A stretch of DNA of 64,000 nt from Rapana venosa (GCA_028751875.1 CM054155.1:52844800-52908799); one strand, 5' to 3'. Shown: positions 1 to 12,766, counted from the stretch's first letter. Numbers and translations: made by a program. The notes: generated by a model not told the origin, from the sequence alone.

Positions 1-259
1 CAACACCATCAGAGAAAGACAGCTCAAATTTTTCGGCCATATAATCAGGGCTGACGGACTAGAGAAACTGTTATGGAGTGGCAAAATCTGTGGAAACAAG
101 AGCAGAGGAAGGCAACGCACAAAATTCACAGACAGCTTAAACAAATTCGCAACGAATAAAGAGGGCACCAACAATGAGCTCATGAGAGGGACGGAGAACA
201 GGGAAGAATGGAGAGCCATGATCGTCGATGTCTGCAGGACCAGACCGGACACTTGAAGA
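1..259 (+). mobile_element. LINE 3' end, fragment entering from the left edge
   Basis: An open frame runs from base 2 to the stop at 254-256. It encodes the basic C-terminal tail typical of endonuclease-RT LINEs: a FFGHIIRADGLEK motif (compare RWYGHVTRS in related elements), a GNKSRGRQRTKF patch, then EEWRAMIVDVC. A short GAA-rich tail follows the stop. It is only the last 84 codons of an ORF2; the rest lies outside the window. It may be related to family E at 20790-22137 and 63496-64000, but the match is loose. Confidence 0.8.
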
Positions 260-344
260 AGAAGAAGATCATCAACAAAAGCCTAATAAAATATATAAAC
301 GGTATGGAGCTTGGAGGAATAATGACATGACTAAGAGAGTTTGT

Positions 345-357
345 TCACACACGCACA

Positions 358-402
<45 letters not shown>

Positions 403-498
403 CACACACACACACACACACACAACACGTACACATATACGCACGCACGCACAATGTACCATCTGGAAATAAAAAAATGACTTTGACTTTGACTTTGA

Positions 499-537
<39 letters not shown>

Positions 538-575
538 ACACCACACACACACACAACACACACACCTCTAAAACT
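345..575. repeat. (CA)n tracts split by a (TTTGAC)n block
   Basis: Two (CA)n microsatellites (about 345-456 and 503-575) flank four copies of TTTGAC at 478-502. Apparent His-Thr open frames here are microsatellite translations, not genes. Confidence 0.97.
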
Positions 576-662
576 CTTCATGTTCCTTCAAGTCATACTG
601 TTGAATGTGGATTGCTGAACATTTGCTATAGAAAAATAAAATGTGTCAGAGAGAATGCAAAC

Positions 663-663
<1 letters not shown>

Positions 664-753
<90 letters not shown>
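664..753. repeat. (AG)n microsatellite
   Basis: An uninterrupted AG dinucleotide run of about 90 bp abuts the tail of the SINE1 copy that follows. Confidence 0.98.
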
Positions 754-755
<2 letters not shown>

Positions 756-756
756 T

Positions 757-968
757 TTTCTATCGAGTACAATGAAATAAGCACTCATATGCTTTTTTGC
801 ATCAAGTCCCCGTGTGTATGAGACTTTGTTAATTTTATCATCTATTCCCACCGGCACACAACGGCCTACTCTTTCGAAAAGCGGAACAAGATTTAACGTG
901 CGCTCAACCTGTTCTGCGTGCGTTTGCACACGGGGCTTCGGTTTATATTCTCATCCAAAGGACTTTTT
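757..968 (-). mobile_element. SINE1 copy, body only
   Basis: This is the minus-strand body of a SINE family seen ten times in the window. Marks are a GGATGAGA...CCGTGTGC block, an ACGTTAAATC block, a GGCCGTTGTGTGCCGGTGGGA block and a terminal GCTTATTTCATT block. The tRNA-derived head is missing; compare the full-length copy at 35098-35440. It is flanked on both sides by (AG)n. Confidence 0.85.
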
Positions 969-978
969 GGGAAAAATC

Positions 979-979
979 C

Positions 980-1013
<34 letters not shown>

Positions 1014-1019
1014 GAGGAG

Positions 1020-1055
<36 letters not shown>

Positions 1056-1071
1056 AGAGAGAGAGAGAGCG
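979..1071. repeat. (AG)n compound microsatellite
   Basis: AG dinucleotides interrupted by GGAG and AAGAGG variants, about 90 bp. Confidence 0.96.
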
Positions 1072-1139
1072 CTGGAGATCATCAAAAACTCTGTTGAAGC
1101 AACATATAGTCAGATTATACTTTCAGTGTAAGAAAATTA

Positions 1140-2780
1140 TCAATACATCTTTGGACCTAGACAGGTCAAATCAGAGAGATCTATAAGGTAAGAGATCAAC
1201 CTGTTTTTAATTTTTCTTAAGCTTGATTTGGATCTTATGACTTTTGGTAAAGTATTCCACAACCATCCGCCAGAATACTTTAGACTAGATTTGCACAGAA
1301 CAATGGTCGTAAAAGGAAGGTTCAGGTTATGTGAATGTTGATATTCATTAATGGTAAACATGTTTTTAAGGGCTAATGGGGCATTTCCGTGCAGTCTTTC
1401 ATGCCTAAAGATCCGTTTATTGTATAAAAGTTTTGCTTCGAGCGGTAGGGCATTTACGTATTTGTAGCCAGATGCTGTTAATGAAGACGATTTGCCAATA
1501 GTAATTTCATGGCTCTTTTATGAACACTTTTTAAAGATTTAAGTACGTTTTTGCTTGCTAAATCCCACAGTGTATAATTATAATCAATATTACATTGAAT
1601 GTATGCGTATCGGAACAGTTTTCTTGAAAAAATTATTACTTTTTCTCTAAACTAATGCAATGTTGATGCAGTATTTGCAGTAAGTCTTTCAAAATGTTTG
1701 ACCATGATATGTTATTGTCTATTGTTACACTTAAAACTATATGGTTTACTACTTGGTAAACTTTAACATTAAAAATATAAAGATCTGGTAATGTCTGGGT
1801 AAGATTCTGACAAATTTCTCTGTTTTTGACCAACATGAGTTTTGATTTTTATGGGTTAAGAGCCATATGGTTCAAGAGTGTCAATTTAACAAGGTGAATT
1901 TTTTCTGCATGGTATCATAAATTTCATAAGCGCTTGACTTGACTATTTTAGGTGGTGTCACCCGCAAATATTTGGCACTGACTTCCAATAGATAAAGGAA
2001 GATCGTTGATATACAATAAGAACAGAAAAAACCTAAAATAGAGCCTCTAGGTACACCATAAACGTTTAGAAGAAAATTGGAAAATCAACCCCTTTAGCAA
2101 AATCAACAAATAATACACCTGTCAATTGCTTTTCTTTCATGTTTGATGATCATCAATCTATCAGTTTTGTTAAAGCTGTATTGCATGAGTGATGTTCTCT
2201 AAAACCCCGACTGATCTGGATGCATGAAGTGAGACTTGTTTACATGGAAATGAAGGCACCTATGAATATGTTGTTCCAAACGTTTCTAAAAAGAATCTAT
2301 GATATAGAAATAGGACTGACGTTAGATAGATCAGCAGCATTTCCTGATTTATACAATATATTGATTTTTGCTTGCTTTAAGGCCTTAGGGAAGCATTGTT
2401 TATCCAGACAAAGACTGTAAATATACGTGAGCGTTTCCGCTAAAACTTGAGCAGATAGCTTCAGAATTTTGTCTTCAATTCCATTAAGGCCATGCGTGGC
2501 AGTCTGCTTAAGTAGTTTTAAGTCAATTAAACTTCTTGAACACTTAGAGGATGTACGTCTACAAAAGAATAAATGCTTTATTTAAAGGCAGTATTTTTGT
2601 AATTCATCTAAGTCATTGTTTTTAGAGTCATCGGTTTTTGTATCATTTGTTTAGTCACAATGGAAAAATGGTAGTTTGAATTCTCTGCTGATATGTCTTT
2701 TGCTATATTTCTTGACCACTTTGTGGTTTATTAGTTAACTGATTTATGACATTCCAAATAGATCTGATATTTTCTTTTCA
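1140..2780 (-). mobile_element. Degenerate LINE, reverse-transcriptase half (Jockey/CR1-like)
   Basis: Minus-strand translation gives, in order, an RT palm remnant with INDLPLSIG then QIFAGDTT near 1950-1985, a thumb-like segment (LMLVKNREICQN, 1636-1836), YNYTLWDLASKNVLKSL, and a C-terminal LWNTLPKVIRSKSSLRKIK block (1140-1361). FAGDTT replaces the FADD catalytic motif, so one metal-binding aspartate is lost, and frames are broken repeatedly. The endonuclease piece at 13780-14590 may be from the same clade. Clade assignment is tentative. Confidence 0.75.
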
Positions 2781-2810
2781 TTTATCAGATAGAAAAATCT
2801 ATTCAATCCA

Positions 2811-3026
2811 GTCCTGTTGTTTATAGCCCCGCTGACCACAGTGGCCATGTCAGGACTGTCACCTCGTCAACTTTGAAATCTCAGATTAAAGCCGAGCAAC
2901 TATATATAGATTAAAAACAGGTCATAAAACCAACCTACTGTAGTTCCTTATAGCAACGCCCTACACAACCATAAGGGTCAACTCAGGACGTCCATCACGC
3001 TGTGGGAAAACAACATCAGCCACCCA
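2811..3026 (-). mobile_element. I-type LINE copy A, distal 3' UTR
   Basis: This block of about 215 bp recurs at 18568-18790 and 43950-44145. In those copies it continues into the I-LINE 3' UTR, so here it is the far end of the I-LINE of 7746-13760, separated from it by the RTE-like LINE inserted at 3027-7745. Recognisable pieces are GTTGCTATAAGGAA and AATCTGAGATTT on the minus strand. Confidence 0.85.
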
Positions 3027-3144
3027 CATCATCATCATCAGACCCGTGACCATGGTGGTCGTGGGGGAGACACGAAAGACGATGCCGTGGTAAGCCTCCT
3101 CCATCCATCTCGGTCCTCGGCTCTGCGCAGTAGTGCCGAGTCAT

Positions 3145-4195
3145 TCATCCTGGTCCATTCTCTGATGTTGTCCATCCATGACTTGTTTTGTCTCCCCCTC
3201 TTTCTGCCACCTTCGAGTGTTCCCTGCAGTACTGTTTTTGGCAGTGTTGTGGCGGGTGACGTGGCCGAACCATGTCAGCTTTTTTCTTTGACGATGGTGA
3301 GAAGGGTTCATGTGGACCTGCCAGCCGTGTTATTTGACTCTTGACAAATTCATTGGTCTTTCGTTCTCTCCAGGATATGCCCAGTAGTTTTCTATGGCAT
3401 TTTGTTTCAAATGACTGGATTCGCTTTGCTGTTTCAGCAGTCAATGTCCAGGTTTCACTTCCGTACAGCAGGATAGTCTGAATTAGGGCTTTGTAGAGCT
3501 TTAGTTTGATTGGCAAACTGATCTCTTAACTTTTCCATATGGTGGTGAGTTTTGTCATGGAAGATGTTGCCATGGCTATTCTGACTTTTGATTTCTGTCG
3601 TCGATCGCCCGTTCTTTGTGAGGGTACCGCCAATGTATTTAAAAGCGTCTACCTCCTCCAGTTGTTGGCCGTGCATGTAAATTTTAGCAGTGGCGTTGCT
3701 CGTGCTGTTCACAAGTACTTTACTTTTCTCCAAGCTCTCCTCCATCCCATATGCTCCAGCTCTGTTCTCAAGTCTGGTCGTAAGATCTTTCAGCTCTGTG
3801 TTACTTCCGCCCATGAGGTCAATGTAATCGGCAAACAGCAAGTTGTTGAAAGGTCTGCCGCCAAAGGAGATGGTAGAGTGGAAGTCATGGAGGGTCTCTC
3901 CCATAATGTTTTCCAAGAGCAGATTAAACACGACTGGAGATAACAGCCATCCCTGTCGGACCCCAAATGTGGTTTTGAAGTAGTCTCCGACCTGATTGTT
4001 CAGAAGGACTGCACTGCTTGCGTTGTTGTATAGTGCTTGAATGGTTTGCACTAGTCCCTCAATGCCAAACATTCTGAGGAACTGCCACAGGCCTTCGTGC
4101 CATACTTTGTCGAAAGCCTTCTTAAAGTCGATGAAGTTGTGGAACAGGTCTCTCTGATGTTGAAGATGATTTTCCATCAGGATGTGGCAGTTCAA
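3145..4195 (-). pseudogene. RTE-like LINE reverse transcriptase, C-terminal half
   Basis: This region encodes FIDFKKAFDKVWHEGLW (RT motif A region), GVRQGWLLSPVVFNLLLENI (motif B region), NNLLFADYIDLMGGS (motif C, FADD changed to FADY) and, further on, YGSETWTLTAETAKRI. Two frames (4195-3455 and 3516-3145) overlap, so at least one frameshift is present. The N-terminal half of the RT is at 5763-6290, beyond the CR1 insertion. Confidence 0.85.
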
Positions 4196-4269
4196 ATATG
4201 TTAGATTGTGCTCCTGCCTGCCCTGAATCCAGCTTGTTCCTCTGCAAGGTGTTCTTCTGCCTCCTTCTT

Positions 4270-5516
4270 CACCCTAGTCCATACTTTAGATACACTTCAA
4301 CGTGCTTGTGATGCAGGAAAAATCTCCCTCCTCACTCTTCTTGACTTATCTGCAGCGTTTGATACCATAGATCACTCAATTCTTCTTTCTCGCCTCCAAA
4401 ATACGTTTGGTATTAATGGCACAGCCCTCACCTGGTTTACTTCATACCTCACAGACCGGTTCCAGAAAGTTATTGTAAACAACATTCAATCAAAACCTGT
4501 CAAAATGGAATGTGGAGTCCCACAGGGATCAGTCCTGGGCCCTGTTCTCTACACTGAGCTCTACACTGCTCCACTCTCACATATAATAAACAACCACCAT
4601 ATTGATCATCATTTCTATGCCGATGATACTCAACTTCAGTGCAGCGATACTGTTGAAAACTTGCCTTCCCTCCTGACAAATATGTCCTACTGCCTTCAAG
4701 ACATTCAAAACTGGATGACTCAGAACAAGTTACATCTTAATGGCAATAAAACCAAAGCAATGCTCATAAGGACCCAACATAAACTTTCCTCTATCACAAA
4801 AACTTCAATAGAATTCGCAATACGTCAGTTCCTTTGTCCAACTCTGTGAAGTATTTAGGAGTAGTTCTTGACAACACACTCTCTATGAAAAAATTCATCA
4901 CCCAGACCTGCCAGTCTTGCTACTATCAATTACGGTGCATAAGCGCGATTCGCAAGTATCTGTCCACTGATGCAACTTCTAAGCTTGTCACATCTCTCAT
5001 TCTTTCACGTTTAGACTACTGTAATTCTCTTTTGTCTGGCCTACCAGCATCATCTATCCACTCTCTACAACGCATACAAAACTCTGCAGCTCGACTGGTC
5101 CTAAGAAAGAAAAAATTGAACACATCACTCCTCTTCTGCGATCTCTTCACTGGTTGCCTGTCTCATAAAGACTGGAGTATAAAATCAATACCTTCTGTTT
5201 CAAATGTCTCCACAAATCTGCACCCTCTTATCTCTGTAACTGTCTTCACCTGTACACTCCATCCCGTCCCTTCGTTAAGCCGCAGATACTTTGTGCTTTC
5301 GAACACCCAGATTCAAACAAACCACTGTTGGCCGTCGCTCCTTCTCCGTTTCTGGTCCATCCACCTGGAATGACCTCCCTCTTTCACTTGGCCAAAAGCT
5401 TTCACTTGATCTCCTCAAATCCAGCCTCAAAACACACTTATTTCCTACCTGAGACTTTCCCCCCACATATCTGTCCCTAATTTTCAACATCAGCATCTTT
5501 CACCTTCTAAGTGTTG

Positions 5517-5574
<58 letters not shown>

Positions 5575-5757
5575 TGAGCGTGTGCGTGTGCGTGCGTAGT
5601 GCGCGCGTAGTGCGCGCGCATGGATTTGAAATCTGTTGCTCATTATGTTTAAGGAGAGTTGCATGCCTGTAAATGATTGAGTGCAAGCGCTTCGATTTGT
5701 TTGTTTTTACAAGATTCAGCGCTATATAAATTCCATATATTATTATTATTATTATTA
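4270..5757 (+). mobile_element. CR1/L2-like LINE, 5'-truncated
   Basis: A plus-strand insertion carrying the RT core onwards: LLDLSAAFDTIDHSILLSRL, CGVPQGSVLGPVLY, FYADDTQLQ (intact YADD), then LDYCNSLLSGLPASSI and a C-terminal block near 5340-5450. A (GT)n tract follows, then a 3' tail with AGCGCTATATAAATTCC and (ATT)n. TTCTT is duplicated at 4265-4269 and 5758-5762. The uninterrupted target is seen in the 55.0 kb copy of the host LINE. The ORF is split by frameshifts near 4835 and 5120. Confidence 0.9.
5521..5620. repeat. (GT)n with GCGC variants inside the CR1 3' UTR
   Basis: About 48 bp of GT dinucleotides, then GTGCGCGCGTA variants. The same position in other CR1 copies (40571-40600, 29283-29350) also holds a GT/CA tract, so the microsatellite travels with the element. 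Confidence 0.92.
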
Positions 5758-6722
5758 TTCTTGAGTCGATTCAAAATAACTTTGAGCATGATCTTGCTGG
5801 CATGGCTGATGAGGCTGATTGTTCTATAGTTTGGGCATTGGCGTAAATTAAACTTCTTGGGCAGGGGTATGATGAGTGATTGTGTCCATTCTGTTGGCCA
5901 CTGTTTGTTCTCCCAAATCTTCTGACAGATAGCTGTAACATGTGTGATGACTGTTTCGCCACCATGCTTGAGCAGCTCTGCTGGTATGTTGTCTGCTCCT
6001 GGGGAATTTCCTACTGGTAAGCTGCGGATGGCTTCTTCCACTTCTTCCCTCAGTATAGGTAATGGCGAGGGTGCTCTTGATGTTGCTGCTTTCTCTTATA
6101 TTATGCTCTTGTCAGGTTGTATTGGGTAGCTGTACAGTTCTTGACAATACTCAGACCACCTGTTCAATGCAGCTAAGCTTTCTGTAAGGAGGTTTCCGGA
6201 GCTGTCTTCAATGACTGATGATTTGGTTTGAAGTGGCTTTGTGACTTTTTTCAGGGTTTTCATATGCCTTTTACTGTTGCCCACTTTCATGCTTTTTCGA
6301 TCTCATCACATTGATCACTAAATCCACTTCTCTCTGGCCTTTAACTTGACTTCATCACAGGATTGCTGGCCTCCGTATTCTTTAAGGTTGGAAGACCTGG
6401 TTGGTTTCATTTGCTCTTCTTCTATCACAGAGGTCCAAGATGTCATTGGTAGTCCATGGCTGGTGTTTTTTCCCTTTGGGACGACTGATACTTCCTCTGC
6501 GTTTCTCGGACTGCCTCATTAAAGTTTTTGGTTGAGGTCATTGATGTCATTGTCCAGGAGGGTTAATGCCGCCAACACGTCCGCCAAGCCAGCTTGGAAG
6601 ATCTGCTCGACATCTGGATCTTTCTTTTTGTCCACGTCAAATTTGATAGGTGGGTTTGCAGGCTGTTTGTTTTTCTTCAGCTTCATTTTGAATCCAGCAG
6701 CCCCAAGGTCGTGGTCGCTGCC

Positions 6723-7413
6723 TTATGTCAGCTCCAGGGTAGGTTCTTGTTCGGGTCTGTTGATGCTGGATTTGAAGCGCCTGGTTTTAAGATAAAATCT
6801 ATTTGGTTTATGGATCTTGCCGTTGGCGCATGCCAGTTGTCCTCCTTGACTGCTTGTGGGATAGAGGGTATTGGCAATGGTAAGTCTGTGGGTGCAGGCA
6901 AACTCCACCAGACGTAGTCCCCTGTCGTTGGTCTCTCCAGTTCCAAACTGACCAACTGTTCCGGCCCATTGGTTGTAAGAGTCAGGACCTACTTTGGCGT
7001 TAAAATACCTTTGGATGGTGATGATGTCCTTCTTGGGTATTTTCATAATGGTCTCTTCAAGATCTTCGTAAAATTCTTATACTTCTTCATCTGCATGGTC
7101 AGATGATGGTGCATATATTTGTATGATAGTGACGTTCTTGGGCTTGGCCGACACCCGGATGCTGATAATCCTTTCTGGAAGCCGTATACAGCGATAATGC
7201 ACCCCACTACTTCCTTTTCTGACAATAAAAGCCACTCCATGTCGGTGATGTTCTCTTGGCCACTGTACCAGATCTTTGGCCTTCTTTAGTCAATGTCTCA
7301 CCAAATCCTGTCCATCTCACTTCTCCTAGCCCAATAATGTCCCATTTATAGTGGCCCAAGCTCATCTCTAGTTCTTTGATTTTCCGCACTGGTAGAGTGT
7401 ACGGACGTTCCAT
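6723..7413 (-). pseudogene. RTE-like LINE endonuclease domain
   Basis: Two overlapping frames (7413-7207 and 7046-6723) encode an AP-endonuclease-like domain. The segment KWDIIGLGEVRWTGFGE carries the E/W signature, and YFNAKVGPDSYNQW sits where GDFNAK is expected; the D and the first residues are altered (QRYFNAK against QGDFNAK in the 53.8 kb copy). Stops and a frameshift separate the pieces. Confidence 0.8.
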
Positions 7414-8113
7414 GTATAAAATGGTGATCTGTTCTCTAGGGAGCTTAAGTAATGTTTTAACTCCAGTAGCTGACTTGTCACTTTTCCCCCCTGGTGTTGA
7501 TTAAAGGAAAGCGCGGTCGTTGGTACCCGGGCCTCGACCAATCCAGTATCCTATTGGCTTTGCATTTGTCTTTCATGTTTTTTCTGTGGGCTTAGGATAT
7601 TCTTTGGTGGCGCCAATCTCCTCTCCAAGTCTCCATATGTTTTTTTGTTTTTTCTATTGGGGTTTCCTCCCCCACATGCGACATGTTGTACTGGGTTACA
7701 TGGATACCAGTAGCAGTAACAGAGAACTGCTCTGACTGACCTGACACATATGATGAGATAAATCCAAAACCAGATTCCTTAAAACGACCATGTCCTTTGT
7801 TTACCAACTGTAGCACTTTCACTCAAAGCAAACGGAAAAAGCCCGATTCTCTCAGGAAGGAAAAAATGTGCCTAGGTGAAACATCCTGAAAAGTGATCTT
7901 CAGAGAATCTGCAGTAAAAAGCTTGTGCCTAATATCCTGAACATCTCCACACTCCAGAAGCAGATGCTTTGTGGCTACCCACAAACCACATCACAATCCA
8001 TAGGGTTCCCTCTCCTTTAAGGGTGGATGATATGAAAATGGCACGTGTGTAGCCTTGTGAGCACCGTTGATACCCTTTGGGTTTTCACACACAGAGGGAG
8101 AACTTCATTGAGT

Positions 8114-8988
8114 TTAGGGCGAATCTAGAAAAAAAATGGTGTCTGTCTGAGTTTTCCCTTCCTCTTGCCAAAGGGACTGGGCATACTGTTTGCTTTTAGG
8201 TTTCAAGTCCGTGTGTGGCACGGTAGACCTAGAAATGTCCTTCCCTGTGGCAGCCTTGGCAAGTCGGTCAATCGTTTCATTGCCCCAAATGCCCACGTGT
8301 CCGGGATCCATACTGAAAATATATTACAGCCGTCTTGTCTCAAGGAAGTATACCGTTTGTAGAACTACTGAGGCTTAGGGTGGTTTATGTTCCTACAAGC
8401 AATACCCTCCAGAGCTGAGAGTGAATCCGCACATACCAAGAAGCCTTTTCCTCCAGAACGCTGAATCAGTTTCAGGGACAAAACAAGAGCACTAAGTTTG
8501 GCCGTGTACATAACACCTTTTGAAGGCAAGTGCTCGGAAAGCACATGTCCCTTGATGGTGGGACAGTAAGCGGTGCAGGACACTCCTTCTTCGAACTTGG
8601 ACCTGTCTGTAAAAATGCTTGTATAGGATGAATAAGACTGACACAACTCTTGAAAAAAGACCTTGTAAGCTGTCGAGCTGGCCACATCCTTTCTATGAGC
8701 AGCCAGATCAAAGAGGACCACCAGGGTCTCCATCAGCCACATCGGCATCTCAGGGAACGTAGAAAAATCACATATTGCACCCAAATTGATACCCGCTGCC
8801 CAGAGGTCCAGATAGATCCGAATCCCCAAAGGAGGGGTGTCAGAAGAAGATTTCTGGAAATTGGCCTGAAAACAGGGTTTGAGAACACAATCGTAAGCAG
8901 GGTTGTTGTACTCTGAATACCGTTTCATATAGTAGTTTATAGTCAGCTTCACAAGGGGGTTCTTCAAGGAGGGTTCTTTTGTTTCCAA
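8114..8988 (-). pseudogene. I-LINE RNase H domain
   Basis: The frame 8988-8365 carries FTDRSKFEEGVSC (first catalytic Asp), MYTAKLSALVLSL (the usual Glu of YTAEL is Lys here; copy B keeps Glu), and ADSLSALEGI (third acidic residue). The next frame (8311-8114) gives PGHVGIWGNETIDRLAKAA, the terminal His/Asp block. A frameshift near 8360 separates them. Confidence 0.85.
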
Positions 8989-9165
8989 GTATAAGATGTA
9001 TGCTGTGTTGTCAAAAAAGCACCAAAAAGTGGTGGTGAATATGGTCTAGAAACTTCAATTAAGAAGGCTTCGCCGATCCATAGAACTGACAATCATAATT
9101 CTAACTTGGAGTGTATCAGTGCCTTATAAACATGCAGCAGTGACCTACAATCTGCTTACCGGTCA

Positions 9166-10115
9166 TTATGGGCAATTACCTGCAGGAGGTTTAGGGCTTT
9201 CTGACTGAATGTTCTCAGGTGTTGGACGTGACTTGAAATTTAGCCTCTGATCAAAAACCACCCCTAAGAATTTGGCCTCCATCACTGCCGGGATGGTGGA
9301 TTTTCCCAAGCAAACGACCGGATCGGGAGAGTATTCTCTGAACTTGTTTCTGAAGTGCATGCACTTTGTCTCGGAGGCAGAAAACTTGAATCCGTTATCC
9401 TTTGCTAATGCCTGCACCTTGTTAACACAGAGTTGTAGCTGTCTCTGAACTCCCACAAAAGTACTGCCTGTGGTGCAGAGAGCAAAATCATCCACAAAAA
9501 GAGAACATTCCACACCCTGGTGAACTCACTTGACAATGTTTTTGTTTTTTAACGATAAAGAGAGCAGGAGACAGGATGCTCTCCTGCAGTACCCCCATCT
9601 CCTGCTCAAAGATGTCAGAGAGCGTAGAATTAACCCCCACCTGAAACTGTCTCTTCTCGAGAAACTCGTTAAAGAATAATGGCAGATGACAACGAAATCT
9701 AACATTCTTCAGATCCAACAAGAGGCTATACCACCAAGCTGTATTGTACGCCTTTTCTAAATAAAAAGACAACAGTCATCTCCAGGCAGACCAGATGATT
9801 AACAGTGGAATGACTCTTACGAAACCCACATTGTGCCTTTGCCAGAAGACACTTGATTGCCAGATGTCACACGAGACGGTAGTTGACCATCTTTTCCAGC
9901 AACTTACAGACGCAGCTGGTCAGCGCTATGGGTCTGTAATTGCTGGTGTCATTGAGATCCTTACCAGGTTTCGTGATGGGAATGACACAAGCCATCTGCC
10001 ACAATGGAGGACAAAAGCCAGTCATCCAAATGTGACTATATACTTTCAGGAGGCACGGCAAGCAAATCAGGTCAGAATCAGTCTGTTTAGTTGGCGCTCC
10101 CCTTTCCTCTCTCAC
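9166..10115 (-). pseudogene. I-LINE reverse transcriptase
   Basis: Three minus frames (10115-9867, 9772-9488, 9513-9166) give VIPITKPGKDLNDTSNYRPI (RT motif 0/1), LEKAYNTAWW (motif A, with Asp lost from DVEKAYDT), then LFVDDFALCTTGST (motif C, FVDD). It is broken by frameshifts. Confidence 0.85.
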
Positions 10116-10129
10116 GGCCTGACTGCAGC

Positions 10130-11228
10130 ACCAGCCGCTGCAGCCCTTTCCCTTTCCTATAATATAACATGTAATGTCACAACCTGTCTTCCTTGCACTG
10201 TATTTTTGTTAGCAAAGTTTGTTTCAATCTTGTTTTTCCAGTTACTTTAATCAAATTTCTTTTGCTGATTATAACGATGCAAAAAAACCTTCTGTAATCG
10301 AGAAGCTGTTCTGCCCCGAAATAAAAAAAAGAATAAAATGAAACCTGCAGATGATTTTAGTCAACTGATCCAGCTAGCAATTGAGCCAACTGGCCACACG
10401 TGCATCCCTGAATTCCTTACCATTCCGTGGTGTAGAAATTAACCTCTGCTACACAGTTTTCTCAGGGACTTTCCCTCCCTTTTTGGAGTACTTCCTCTAC
10501 CCCTGTGTTTATCTTACCATCTTTCCATGTGAGTGTGTACATGTGTGGTTCAGTGGTTGTGTGGTAGCGTGTGAGTTGTAGATTACTAGATGTCTAATAA
10601 TTTGTGTTAACATAAAAATGTTGTAGGCCTAAAGTATGGATGCTGAAAAACACTCCAATCATCTTTGTTTTAGGAAGTGAATGTACTGTGCAGACTTGGT
10701 AGTGAAAAATGCTACTTGAGATGATACGCTCTCAAGCAGACTTCTTCTGCATCTGAAAGAACACAACTAATATGTGTGCCAAAGTAAGAGCAGGGAGGTG
10801 TGGACACACTGTGACCCTGCAATAAAAGAATCATACAGTTCATTTCACTGTGTCTGCCAATGATTATCCCCTATCAGAATTATCCCCTACTGCAAATGAT
10901 TCCACAGAAATTATGAAAAAAACAGAAACAAAAAGACAAACAATTCAACACCAACCAAAACTAAGCAAACAACCCCCTCCCTCCATCAAAAGGTTTTAAA
11001 AGTTCCAACTCAACCAAATAAAAAATGGGGAAAATTGTGAAGGAAAAGTGTAATGTGTGTTTGGGAGAATTGATACAAGCTAATGGCAGTGTCTTAAAAG
11101 CAATTTTAAATACAAATGATAGTACATAAAAAATATAACAAAATGGTAATTAGTTCCTTCTACACATAGCTATATTTGTGTAGCTAAAAAATAAATTACT
11201 TTAGCGCCATGTGTGTGTGTGTATGTGT

Positions 11229-11302
<74 letters not shown>

Positions 11303-11770
11303 ACTTTATGGAATATAAACCACAGAAAGCTCATCAAAGCAGTCGAGTATTGAAGTTCCCACTACGCTCATCCCCCTGTTTGTGGCTGACAGGATTGTAG
11401 AATCAGGATGAAGGTGAGTAATACAAGTAGATGTTACACTGCTATTGAAATGTGTGAAGGATGTATGTTTAGAAAACTGCCATTCACCCCATAGCATGTT
11501 GGGAAGTCGAAATTTTGTTGTTGTCAATGCATGAAATGTGCTGTAAATTGTATTTGCATGACACGAAAGTAAACTGTAATAACGTGCAGATTAATCCGAT
11601 TCTCTCCGTTGTGTTTGTACTTTTTTGAAACGTTATAGCTATCACTTTCCGTTGGTTTTAATTTAAAAAAAAGAGAAACAGTTCTGCTGAGAAAGACACA
11701 AAAGCAATAAAAAATGCAGCTAGTGTAATTTCGAGCTGACAGCTGGACACAGCGTTGTAGCAGTGGTGGG
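10130..11770. other. Unassigned sequence inside I-LINE copy A
   Basis: No coding domain, tRNA head or LINE motif is recognised in about 1.6 kb. It contains A-rich runs (10310-10340), an AATAAA-like string and the (GT)n tract at 11206. It may be an older insertion or pre-existing DNA joined by deletion. Confidence 0.5.
11206..11297. repeat. (GT)n microsatellite
   Basis: About 90 bp of GT with two GTAT interruptions at its left end. Confidence 0.97.
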
Positions 11771-12317
11771 CAGCAGAGGTGTTAGTTTACAGCAGGCAGT
11801 CAGGCAACACCGCCAAATGTTTTGGGTCCTCAATAGGGCAGAGGTTTGCAACTAAAAAGCTTGCTTTCCGTGGCCGTGGAGGGTTTGCGGGCAACTGTCT
11901 GGGAGGTGCTTTAACTGGGCATTCCTGGCCAAACACTTACCCTAGGCAGACTTTTCTGCGGACTGTAAAATGGATGCCATCAGTACCTCCACAACCTCTT
12001 TTCTGTCTACAGAAAAGATTTATTTATCCATTCAGCTAAGAATGTCTAACCTGAACTAATCCCAGTTTGCCCTCATGACATCAAACAGCTCCATACAGGA
12101 TTCCTCCACTACCGTATTCTGAGCCAAGATGACTTGAAAATGATTGCTGCAATGCAGATTGTAATGCACTCCTTAATGAAAGTCCAGGACCAATGAAAAA
12201 TCCAAGAATAACAGATCCAGACACGACAGCATACTGTTCAACGAGTGGAGGTAAGTGGGAGACTTGTCATTCAACACACAAAGTCATGTCCCATGAACAT
12301 CCCCAAGAGGAGGCCCC

Positions 12318-12766
12318 TCATTGATAACTTCTTGCTTCCCCAAAGGGGTGCGTGGGGTGCTCATTGAAGTCCCCCAACAACAGAAAGTGAGGAGGCAACT
12401 GCTGCATCAACAACACCAAATCTGCCTTCCTTACTGGAACTGATGGAGACAGGTAGATGCTACATACAGTGATGGTCTTGTGCAGCATGACTCTAGCAGT
12501 CACTGCCTGAAGTAGAGTGTCAAGGACCAGAGGACTGTACAGCAAAGAGTTCCCTACTAGCAAGCTGACCACACCTGAGGTCCCAAGCTCTGTGGGTTTT
12601 GTCCTTCCATGGATGGTACTGTACCCAGACAAAGGAAACCCTTCTCTTCCTTCGGCAGGGTCTCTTGATGTGCCACCACTGCCAGTCTCTGCTCTCGACA
12701 TAGAAGCTGCAGTTCCTCCCTAGTGGATGCCACACCACAGATGTGCCTTTGTAAAATATTTATCAC
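12318..12766 (-). pseudogene. I-LINE endonuclease domain
   Basis: Overlapping minus frames encode QRLAVVAHQETLPKEEKG (substrate-binding Glu region), then SIYLSPSVPVRKADLV and LLLGDFNEHPTHPFG, the GDFN motif of APE-type endonucleases. Copy B has GDFS at the same place. Frames are shifted between these blocks. Confidence 0.82.

Larger units (their letters stand above)
3027..7745 (-). mobile_element. RTE-like LINE (EN-RT), interrupted by a CR1 copy
   Basis: A minus-strand endonuclease-RT element, closely related to the plus-strand copy at 53101-56283. Its 5' end is near 7690-7745, the endonuclease is at about 7413-6600, the RT at 6290-5763 and 4266-3145, and the 3' end is a short (TGA)n tail at 3027-3040. 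It splits the 3' UTR of an I-type LINE. A CR1-like LINE sits in its RT with a TTCTT duplication. The RT motif reads FADY instead of FADD, and several stops are present, so it is dead. The 5' boundary is uncertain by about 50 bp. Confidence 0.88.

Noticed and set aside
228..929. Long open frames of His-Thr, Val-Cys, Arg-Glu and Leu-Ser repeats (also at 15.7, 22.7, 24.0, 27.3, 31.0, 40.9 and 62.1 kb).
   Set aside because: They are translations of dinucleotide or trinucleotide microsatellites on either strand, with no domain and no coding context.
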